NCBI GenBank assembly: GCA_045587285.1
Contig: JAZNBZ010000219.1
Span: 1 to 6,524, forward strand
Source: Flemingiibacterium sp045587285
GTDB taxonomy: Bacteria > Bacillota > Clostridia > Oscillospirales > CAG-272
Length of the DNA stretch: 6,524 nucleotides
Direction of reading: 5' to 3'
The position numbers were made by a program, and so were the translations under genes. Shown here piece after piece: positions 1 through 5,950 of the stretch. Within the stretch, counting starts at the first letter, position 1. Each line of letters begins with the position of its first letter. The notes under the pieces were generated by a model. That model was not told where the DNA came from and ran no database searches. It was given only the letters and a program-made list of their open reading frames with translations.

Positions 1-708
1 GCCCTCAAGCTCCTCGCTGTGCGCGGGGATCTGGTTCGGGCGAAGCTCAAGGTTGGAAAGCTTTGCAAGCGCCGGACCGAGCGCGCTGATAAACTCGGTC
101 TTCATAGTGGAGCTTAGGGCTTCCTTGCTGAAGCTGTCGGATACGTTGCCTGCAAGTGACTGATAGAACTTGAGCGGATCGGTAAGACGGAACGTGTATA
201 TACCGTTGCAGCGGAGCGAAACGTCAACGTCGAAGCCGATACGCGAGTCAACGACGCGGAACGCGATGGGCGTTGCCGTGCCGAACTTGTTATCGACGAT
301 CTCCTTGGTGTTGAAGTAGTACACTCTCTGGTCCTTGCCCGTGTCGCCGCCGTAGGTGAAGCGCTTACCGATGGTCTTGAAGGTTTCGATTATCGACTCG
401 CCGAGCTTGCCTGCGAAGATAGAGGGCTCGGTGGAGCTGTCGTACGTAAACTCACCGGGCTCTGCACAAACCTCAACGACCTTGCCCTGCTCGACGATTA
501 TCATACACTGACCGTCGGCAACGGCGATGCCCGAGCCGTTTGAGATAATGTTGTCCTCTGCCTTGGTGTTGGACGAGCGGCCGCTGATGCGCTTTTCGCC
601 CTTAACCATAAGTATGTCGTTCGGAATTGCTTCGCAGTAGAAAAATTCCTTCCACTGATCGGCGAGGGTACCGCCGAGTGCGCCTATACCTGCTTTAATA
701 AGTCCCAT
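1..708 (-). CDS. SPFH/band-7 domain protein, YdjI-like ('virion core protein' family), 5' part only
   Basis: The frame opens with ATG at 708 (read leftwards) and stays open for 236 codons to the window edge, so the C-terminus is missing. The start is backed by a GGAGG site 8 nt upstream (717-721) and a good promoter at 757-785. The protein begins MGLIKAGIGALGG, followed by an aromatic DQWKEFFYCE stretch, then a beta-rich region (about residues 30-180) with segments such as GSGIAVADGQ, EPGEFTYD and RVYYFNTKEI. A segment near residues 185-195 (DPLKFYQSLAGN) is typical of SPFH/band-7 folds. This arrangement matches the YdjI-like SPFH proteins (COG4260), which usually end in a zinc-ribbon that would lie outside the window. 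In B. subtilis, YdjI takes part in membrane-stress functions together with a PspA homologue. There is no obvious signal peptide or N-terminal transmembrane helix. It is transcribed away from the gdpP operon. The family call is from memory of the motifs; the function here is inferred. Confidence 0.8.
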   Translation of the reverse strand, partial: MGLIKAGIGALGGTLADQWKEFFYCEAIPNDILMVKGEKRISGRSSNTKAEDNIISNGSGIAVADGQCMIIVEQGKVVEVCAEPGEFTYDSSTEPSIFAGKLGESIIETFKTIGKRFTYGGDTGKDQRVYYFNTKEIVDNKFGTATPIAFRVVDSRIGFDVDVSLRCNGIYTFRLTDPLKFYQSLAGNVSDSFSKEALSSTMKTEFISALGPALAKLSNLELRPNQIPAHSEELEG

Positions 709-716
709 AGTGAATA

Positions 717-721
717 CCTCC
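717..721 (-). promoter_or_regulatory. Ribosome binding site of the SPFH gene
   Basis: On the minus strand the sequence reads GGAGG with an 8-nt spacer before the ATG at 708. This fixes the start codon of the leftward gene. Confidence 0.8.
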
Positions 722-867
722 GTTAAAAACACGGCAAAAGCCGCTTATTTACTTTAATTATATCACATCCGATTTCTATGTGCAACAGCAAAGCCGAATT
801 TTTTTGATATTTTATTTGCTGAATTTATTCCCACGGGCGAAAAACTCAACAAAATTTATTCAGGCTA
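722..867. other. Intergenic region between divergent promoters; AT-rich, with a short direct repeat
   Basis: No convincing gene is present here. The centre is AT-rich, including a run of seven T's near 799-805. A 9-base direct repeat AATTTATTC occurs at 822-830 and 853-861, 31 bases apart start to start. The second copy lies just upstream of the rightward -35 box, where an A/T-rich UP element would sit. An operator role is possible but unproven. No terminator hairpin followed by a T-run is seen on either strand. Confidence 0.4.
757..785 (-). promoter_or_regulatory. Sigma-A type promoter for the SPFH gene
   Basis: Read on the minus strand, a -35 box TTGCAC (785-780) is followed by a 17-nt spacer and a perfect -10 box TATAAT (762-757). 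The -10 is preceded by TGTGA, which makes a TRTG extended -10 as is common in Gram-positive bacteria. The predicted transcription start is near 750, giving a leader of about 40 nt. That leader contains a 4-bp GC stem with a TTTT loop (743-732) just upstream of the ribosome binding site. Confidence 0.75.
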
Positions 868-896
868 TAGACATACGAAAATATTTGTGATATAAT
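868..896 (+). promoter_or_regulatory. Sigma-A type promoter for the yybS-gdpP-rplI-dnaB-tilS operon
   Basis: A -35 box TAGACA (868-873, five of six to TTGACA), a 17-nt spacer and a perfect -10 TATAAT (891-896) preceded by TGTGA form a strong extended -10 promoter. A second TATAAT at 899-904 overlaps the expected start region but has no matching -35. Transcription should begin near 903, leaving a leader of about 50 nt before the GTG start at 955. It is the only promoter I could find upstream of the five tightly packed genes. Confidence 0.75.
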
Positions 897-941
897 AATA
901 TAATGAGAATTATTATGGGGTATTGTCGCCATATGAAGAAA

Positions 942-947
942 AGGAGG
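942..947 (+). promoter_or_regulatory. Ribosome binding site deciding the GTG start at 955
   Basis: AGGAGG (within AAGGAGGGGG) lies 7 nt before a GTG at 955. It is a near-perfect Shine-Dalgarno site and supports GTG as the start codon, although no in-frame ATG is nearby. Confidence 0.85.
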
Positions 948-954
948 GGGAGAA

Positions 955-2085
955 GTGGACGAAAACAGCCAAAACTCGGCGCAGAGTGCTCGTGACGTGC
1001 AGGAAAAGCATCTTTCGGTGCCGGTGCAGGCGGCGTTTTTCATAACCGTGTGCGCGCTCACACTTTTGTGTGCGAGCGGATTTTTGGGAATTATTGGATT
1101 CGCACTCGTGCCCGTCGCCGCGGCGATGAACGTACTGCTCGCGTTTGAATACGAAAACTTGAATGCAAAGCTTTTCCTTCTGCTTGTGCTCAATCTTATT
1201 CCCTTCGTTGCGGCAGGCGTATATTTTCAGTCGCTGATAGCCGCGCTTGGAGCTTTGTATCCGCTTATGATGGCTCTGCCGATATGGCTGACGGTGCGTA
1301 TGGGATACGGCCGTGCGGCGTCGATAGCGTCCTCGGCAATCTGCGCGATGCTCGTTTGGTGTGCAAGCTTCGTTCTTGCTCTTGTTTCCGAATACGGCGC
1401 CTTTAACGCAGAAACGCTCGGCACGCTGCTCGATTCCGCGATCAACCCGTATATCGAGTATATCACGAATCTTCTTGAAAGTGAGGATATCGGTGCGGCG
1501 CTTGAGCTTACGTCGTCAGACTTTGATATGCTCAGGTACTATTTCAAGACGATGCTTCTCGGCTCCGTTGGAGTCCTTATGATAATCTGGTCGTATTTTG
1601 CAACCCTTGCCGTACGGCTGATTGCCAAGATATTCGACGTGTCGCACAGAATACCGCGCGGATACCGCGTCGGAGTTCGCGCGATGATAACGAAGGACGG
1701 ACCGAGGGTCGAGGTGGTGCGCGAGGACGTCGTCTGGCGTATACAGCTTGACAATATAACCGTTGCGGTGTACGTTGCGGCGTATATCGTTTCCGTGCTT
1801 TTCGCGCCGACGGGCGGCGTTGCTCTCACCGCTTATTCGGTGGCTGTAAATCTTATTCTGATACTCACGCCCGGCTTTTTCTACTCCGGTGTGAGGGATA
1901 TTATCCTGAGCTTTCGCGGCAGGTCCGTGACCGGCAGATTCGGACGAATTGCCGCCATAATTTCTCTGGTGCTCGTATTTATCAGCCCCGCATCGCTCGT
2001 GCTTATATTCTCTGCGCTCGGCGTCGGAGTGACGCTTCGCGAAAACAGAGCGCAAAAAAATATACAAAAAACAGGAAAGGAATAA
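955..2085 (+). CDS. yybS: DUF2232 / YybS-like polytopic membrane protein
   Basis: This 376-residue protein starts at GTG with an excellent ribosome binding site. After a polar N-terminus (about 1-20) it is strongly hydrophobic, with roughly eight likely membrane segments: about 24-45, 46-64, 72-91, 93-113, 118-143, 198-225, 268-310 (probably two) and 330-360. A polar, acidic stretch (about 145-195) separates the first and second halves. A basic stretch (about 226-265, with HRIPRGYRVGVR) precedes the C-terminal helices, and the tail is charged. No catalytic motif is visible. The assignment rests on this topology and on position: DUF2232/YybS proteins sit directly upstream of gdpP and rplI in many Bacillota. 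B. subtilis YybS is shorter, at about 309 residues. Its molecular function is unknown; a transporter-like or membrane-partner role for GdpP is only inference. The stop codon directly abuts the possible GTG start of gdpP, suggesting coupled translation. Confidence 0.75.
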   Translation: MDENSQNSAQSARDVQEKHLSVPVQAAFFITVCALTLLCASGFLGIIGFALVPVAAAMNVLLAFEYENLNAKLFLLLVLNLIPFVAAGVYFQSLIAALGALYPLMMALPIWLTVRMGYGRAASIASSAICAMLVWCASFVLALVSEYGAFNAETLGTLLDSAINPYIEYITNLLESEDIGAALELTSSDFDMLRYYFKTMLLGSVGVLMIIWSYFATLAVRLIAKIFDVSHRIPRGYRVGVRAMITKDGPRVEVVREDVVWRIQLDNITVAVYVAAYIVSVLFAPTGGVALTAYSVAVNLILILTPGFFYSGVRDIILSFRGRSVTGRFGRIAAIISLVLVFISPASLVLIFSALGVGVTLRENRAQKNIQKTGKE

Positions 2086-2091
2086 GTGCAA

Positions 2092-4128
2092 ATGAAAAAC
2101 ACACACGAAAAAAAGCCTCGTAAATTTTCAAATCGCGTGATAATTACGCTTATAATAGCGGCGCTTTTCTTTGCTGTCTATGCGCTTATCACCCGTTTTT
2201 CAGAGCTTGACGCGCTGATAGTCGGCGCGGTTATGCTCGTACTGCTGTTAGTGTCGGAGTTCATCGCACTCAAAATTTACGAGATCGCGAGCTTCAGAAT
2301 GGACGATCCCGATGACGACAGACATTCGCCGATACTCGGCAACATCACGCTTGACTTTATCCTTCGCCTCTATCTTCCCGTCGTTATATGCGACGAGAGC
2401 GGAAAGATAATCTGGTATAACAACGCATTTACGAAGGTGGCAAATCCACGCGAGGTGCTTTACACCAAGTATATAGACAACCTTGCCGACGTTACCGTTG
2501 ACGAGATTTTAAACGATACCCGCTCGGATATTGACGACACCGAGGCGAGCGACGGCGTTGAAACCGTTGCTTACGACAGAGTGTTCCGCATCAAGGGCTA
2601 TAAGATAGCGTCGCAGGGCAAGGATTATATCATAACCGTGTGGAACGAGCGTACGGAAATGAGTCAGCTCGCAAAGCGTCTTGCCGACGAGGAAACCGTT
2701 ATCGCGTACGTTATGATAGACAATCTCGACGAGCTGCGGCAGTTCGTTCAGGAGAAGTACCGCAGTGCGGCGGCGCAGGTCGAGGGCATACTCAAGGAGT
2801 GGGCAGACTCGGTCGGCGGTATCTTAAAGGAATACGAGCGCGATAAGTTTATATTCCTCTTTGAATCGCGCTATCTCGACGAGTTTATCGCAAGCAAGTT
2901 CGACGTGCTTGACCGAATACGCGAGGTGCGTATAGGCGAGGGCAGTATGCCCGTAACCGTTTCTATCGGTATCTCTCGCGTGAAGGGCTCGCTTGCCGAC
3001 AGAGACCGCGACGCACACGCTTCGCTTGATCTCGCGCTTCAGCGCGGCGGCGACCAGGTCGTTGTTAAGAACGCGCACAACACCGAGTTCTTCGGCGGCC
3101 GTACCAAGACGGTGCAGAAGCGTACGAAGGTGCGTGCGAGAGTTATCGCAAATCAGCTTTCGCTTGAAATGTCAAAGTCGAGCAACGTGCTTATTATGGG
3201 ACACAAAAATCCCGACTACGACTCTATCGGCGCGTGCGTGGGTATAGCAAGGCTGGCTATGTTCTGCGGCGTCAAGGCGAACATCGTCGTAAACCACGAG
3301 CACGAGAACATAAAGAGCGCGATCTCGAGAGTTTCCATCCTCCCCGAATACAGCGATATTTTCGTTGACAGCATAACGGGACAGGATATGATAACCTCGA
3401 GTACGCTTCTGGTTATCGTTGACGTAAACAACCCCGCACAGTACGAGTCGGGCGATATTGCCGACAACGTTGCCTCGGTGGCAATTATAGATCACCACAG
3501 AAAAACCGCAGAGTTCGTTCGCGAGCCGGTCATTTCGTATATCGAGCCGTCGGCATCGTCGGCGTCCGAGCTTGTTTCGGAGATGCTCGAGCAGGCGCTT
3601 TCCGTTGGCGATCTTCACCGCGAGGAGGCGGACGTTCTTTACGCGGGTATGCTTCTCGACACCAAGCAGTTCTCGAGAAACACGGGCGTGCGCACGTTCA
3701 GCGCGGCGCTTTATCTGCGCTCCGAGGGCGCAAACCCGACGGAGGTTGAAAAGTTCTTCAAATCAAACCTCGACGACTTTATGCGTGAGGCGAAATTCTC
3801 GATGAACGTTATCACCTACCGCCAGATGTTCGCTATCTCTATGAGCGACAGCGACGGCAACTTCGCAGACAGAGTTGCGGCGGCGAAGGCGGCGGATAAG
3901 CTTCTGTCCGTGTCGGGCGTTATGGCGAGCTTCGCGCTCGTTGAGGTCGAGGGCAGCGTACACATTTCCGCGCGCTCGGCAGGAAATATCAACGTACAGC
4001 TCATACTCGAAAAGATAGGCGGCGGCGGTTACTACGAGGCGGCGGGAGCGTTGCTTCGCGATATGTCGATGACCGCGGCACTCACGAGCCTCAAGGCGGC
4101 AATCGACGATTATATGACACAGAACTAA
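2092..4128 (+). CDS. gdpP: Cyclic-di-AMP phosphodiesterase GdpP (PAS - degenerate GGDEF - DHH/DHHA1)
   Basis: GdpP hydrolyses cyclic di-AMP to pApA at the membrane, controlling a second messenger that governs potassium, osmotic and cell-wall homeostasis. Domains (numbered from ATG 2092; 678 residues, family about 655-680): two transmembrane helices (15-34, 40-60); a PAS-like domain (about 84-188), which binds heme in the B. subtilis protein; a degenerate GGDEF domain (about 200-350) whose signature is replaced by YERDKF at 248-253; a DHH domain with GHKNPDYDSIG (H371, D375, D377), D444 in VIVDVNN, DHH at 467-469 and D523 in LLDTKQF; and a C-terminal DHHA1 domain (about 570-675). All expected metal ligands are present. 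The glycine motif reads GGGG then Tyr647, where the family normally has His. The start is ambiguous: GTG at 2086 abuts the upstream stop, but AAGGA at 2077-2081 is better spaced for ATG 2092, as in rplI. rplI follows after 21 nt. Confidence 0.95.
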   Translation: MKNTHEKKPRKFSNRVIITLIIAALFFAVYALITRFSELDALIVGAVMLVLLLVSEFIALKIYEIASFRMDDPDDDRHSPILGNITLDFILRLYLPVVICDESGKIIWYNNAFTKVANPREVLYTKYIDNLADVTVDEILNDTRSDIDDTEASDGVETVAYDRVFRIKGYKIASQGKDYIITVWNERTEMSQLAKRLADEETVIAYVMIDNLDELRQFVQEKYRSAAAQVEGILKEWADSVGGILKEYERDKFIFLFESRYLDEFIASKFDVLDRIREVRIGEGSMPVTVSIGISRVKGSLADRDRDAHASLDLALQRGGDQVVVKNAHNTEFFGGRTKTVQKRTKVRARVIANQLSLEMSKSSNVLIMGHKNPDYDSIGACVGIARLAMFCGVKANIVVNHEHENIKSAISRVSILPEYSDIFVDSITGQDMITSSTLLVIVDVNNPAQYESGDIADNVASVAIIDHHRKTAEFVREPVISYIEPSASSASELVSEMLEQALSVGDLHREEADVLYAGMLLDTKQFSRNTGVRTFSAALYLRSEGANPTEVEKFFKSNLDDFMREAKFSMNVITYRQMFAISMSDSDGNFADRVAAAKAADKLLSVSGVMASFALVEVEGSVHISARSAGNINVQLILEKIGGGGYYEAAGALLRDMSMTAALTSLKAAIDDYMTQN

Positions 4129-4135
4129 CCAAGTA

Positions 4136-4141
4136 AAGGAG
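4136..4141 (+). promoter_or_regulatory. Ribosome binding site of rplI
   Basis: AAGGAG is followed by an 8-nt spacer and ATG at 4150. It is a strong site, as expected for a highly expressed ribosomal protein, and it lies in the 21-nt gap after gdpP. Confidence 0.85.
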
Positions 4142-4149
4142 ATATACAA

Positions 4150-4599
4150 ATGAAAGTCGTATTAACACAGGACGTAAAAAGTCAGGGTAAGAAGGGACAG
4201 CTTATCGACGTATCCGACGGATACGCGCGCAACTTCCTTATCCCCAAGGGACTTGCAATCATCGCCGATAACAAGGCGCTCAACGAAATAAAGGGACGCG
4301 AGGCGTCCGAGGCTCACAAGAAGGCCGTTGAGCTTCAGAATGCGAAGGATACCGCCGCAAAGCTCGAAGGCGTTATCGTGAAGTTCAAGGGCAAGGCAGG
4401 CGCTGACGGCAGACTTTACGGCTCCGTTACCACCAAGGATATCGCAGAGGAGCTTGCAAAGCAGTTCGACATTACCGTTGACAAGCGCAAAATCCAGCTT
4501 GCCGACGCACTCAAGACCTTCGGAACGCACACCGTGGACGTTAAGCTCCATACAGAGGTTATGGGCAAGATCAACGTTCTCGTCAGCGAAGATAAGTAA
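4150..4599 (+). CDS. rplI: 50S ribosomal protein bL9
   Basis: bL9 binds 23S rRNA near the base of the L1 stalk and helps maintain translational fidelity and reading frame. The 149-residue length is typical. The N-terminal domain (1 to about 50) begins MKVVLTQDVKSQGKKG and carries the family signature spacing G13-x2-G16-x4-V21-x2-G24-Y25-x2-N28-F29-L30-x3-G34. A long charged connecting helix follows (about 41-75), then a C-terminal domain (about 80-147) containing ADGRLYGSVT and the closing beta strands VDVKLHTEVMGKINV. Both domains are intact. The gene lies between gdpP and dnaB, an order conserved in Bacillota, and its stop is only 2 nt from the dnaB start. Confidence 0.98.
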   Translation: MKVVLTQDVKSQGKKGQLIDVSDGYARNFLIPKGLAIIADNKALNEIKGREASEAHKKAVELQNAKDTAAKLEGVIVKFKGKAGADGRLYGSVTTKDIAEELAKQFDITVDKRKIQLADALKTFGTHTVDVKLHTEVMGKINVLVSEDK

Positions 4600-4601
4600 T
4601 T

Positions 4602-5948
4602 ATGGCTGATAATACTTTTGCAAGAAAGCTTCCGTTTTCGCTTGAAGCGGAGCAATCGGTGCTCGGCTCGATACTTATTGATCCGGCTTGCTTCGATCTG
4701 ATCGCGGGTATGCTCAAAAGTGAGGATTTTTACCTTGACGAGCATATGCAGATATATCTTGCTATGCAGGACCTCTATCTCAAAAACCGCGATATTGATA
4801 TAGTGACGCTCATCGACTCTCTCGTTCACCGAGGCGGTTACGACGAGCAGAACAGCCGCGCTTATATCAAGCTTATCGCGGACGTCGTTCCGTCTGCGGC
4901 AAACGTAGCGGACTATGCGCGTATAGTCAAGGATAAGAGCTTGCTTCGCAGCCTTATCGCTGCATCCGAGGAAATATCCGAATCGGCGTACAGCGCCGAG
5001 GACGAGGTTGTGCATATTCTCGGAAACGCAGAACAGAAGATATTTTCTATCGCAGAGGGCAACGAGAATGGGGGGTTCCAACATATCCGTGAGGTGCTCG
5101 TTCAGACCTACGAGCATCTGCATCAGTTGCAGACTAACCGCGCGGAAACGCTCGGTACGCCTACCGGCTTTGCCGATCTTGATAAAACGCTCGTCGGTAT
5201 GGGTAAGAGCGACCTTATCATCGTGGGCGCACGTCCCGGTGTCGGTAAGACCTCGTTTGCGCTTAATATTGCCGCGAACGTTGCCAAGGAAAGCAAAAAA
5301 GCGGTCTGCATATTCTCGCTTGAAATGTCGGCGGGACAGCTTGTTTCGCGTATGCTTTCGAGTGAGGCGCTCGTTGACAGCTATCACATCCGCTCGGGAG
5401 AGCTTGGGGATGAGGAGTGGGCGAAGCTTGCTCACGCATCGGCGAACCTTTCTGAGTGCGATATTTATATCGACGACACCACGGGTATCACCGCGACGGG
5501 TATGAAATCGAAGCTTCGCCGCGTTAAAAATCTCGGACTGGTTATAATCGACTATTTGCAGCTTATGCAGTCCGACCGCAAGATAGACAACCGCGTGCAG
5601 GAGGTCAGCGATATTTCGCGTAACCTTAAAATACTTGCCAAGGAGCTTATGGTGCCGATCATATGCTGTGCACAGCTTTCACGTAACCCTGAATCGAGAA
5701 AGGGCGCGGACAGTGCTCCTATGCTCTCCGACCTTCGTGACTCGGGTGCTATCGAGCAGGACGCGGATATCATTATGTTCCTCTCGCGCGACTACTATCA
5801 GAACGATCCCGAAAAGCAGAACGTGGCAGACGTTCACGTTGCCAAAAACCGTCACGGCTCAACGGGTAAGATTCCGATGGGCTGGTTCGGTCAGTTCACG
5901 AAGTTTACCTCGCTCGCGCCTGACGGAACGGTCGAGGAACCTAAATAA
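4602..5948 (+). CDS. dnaB: Replicative DNA helicase DnaB (DnaC in B. subtilis nomenclature)
   Basis: DnaB is the hexameric 5'-3' helicase that unwinds DNA at the replication fork and recruits primase. The 448-residue protein has the normal length. The N-terminal helical domain (about 8-110) opens with LPFSLEAEQSVLGSIL at 10-25, a linker follows (about 150-180), and the RecA-like motor domain fills the rest. Motor motifs seen: Walker A GARPGVGKTS (209-218, K216), catalytic Glu241 in FSLEMS, Walker B LVIIDYLQL with D317, a QLSR sensor segment near 350, DLRDSGAIEQDAD, and VAKNRHG with K415 and R417 as the likely arginine finger region. No intein interrupts the Walker A loop, a common intein site in this family. 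The gene begins 2 nt after rplI and has no clear Shine-Dalgarno sequence of its own, so translation is probably coupled to rplI. Confidence 0.98.
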   Translation: MADNTFARKLPFSLEAEQSVLGSILIDPACFDLIAGMLKSEDFYLDEHMQIYLAMQDLYLKNRDIDIVTLIDSLVHRGGYDEQNSRAYIKLIADVVPSAANVADYARIVKDKSLLRSLIAASEEISESAYSAEDEVVHILGNAEQKIFSIAEGNENGGFQHIREVLVQTYEHLHQLQTNRAETLGTPTGFADLDKTLVGMGKSDLIIVGARPGVGKTSFALNIAANVAKESKKAVCIFSLEMSAGQLVSRMLSSEALVDSYHIRSGELGDEEWAKLAHASANLSECDIYIDDTTGITATGMKSKLRRVKNLGLVIIDYLQLMQSDRKIDNRVQEVSDISRNLKILAKELMVPIICCAQLSRNPESRKGADSAPMLSDLRDSGAIEQDADIIMFLSRDYYQNDPEKQNVADVHVAKNRHGSTGKIPMGWFGQFTKFTSLAPDGTVEEPK

Positions 5949-5950
5949 TA

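Noticed and set aside
732..743. CGGC-AAAA-GCCG hairpin that could be an attenuator or terminator for the leftward gene
   Set aside because: The stem is only 4 bp and the following T-run is interrupted; too weak to call a terminator.
914..933. TATGG/CCATA inverted repeat in the operon leader, considered as a riboswitch or protein-binding hairpin
   Set aside because: A 5-bp stem with a 10-nt loop; the whole leader is about 50 nt, too short for known riboswitch classes such as the c-di-AMP (ydaO) type.
903..995. Short overlapping upstream reading frame (ATGs at 903, 915 and 933, stop at 993-995)
   Set aside because: No Shine-Dalgarno site precedes these ATGs, the first lies at the predicted transcription start, and the frame simply reads through the ribosome binding site and start of the DUF2232 gene.
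1516..2106. Minus-strand open frame of 196 codons opposite the DUF2232 gene
   Set aside because: Low-complexity, charged composition typical of an antisense shadow, with no supporting family similarity.
2836..2853. Active diguanylate cyclase domain in GdpP
   Set aside because: The GGDEF signature is replaced by YERDKF; such degenerate domains are normal in GdpP and are not expected to make c-di-GMP.
5226..5255. Possible intein insertion at the DnaB Walker A loop
   Set aside because: The motor domain is continuous through Walker A and the protein has normal length, so no intein is present.
4416..5435. Long minus-strand open frame (339 codons) opposite rplI and dnaB
   Set aside because: It lies antisense to two clear conserved genes, has no recognisable domain, and its length follows from the codon bias of the plus-strand genes.
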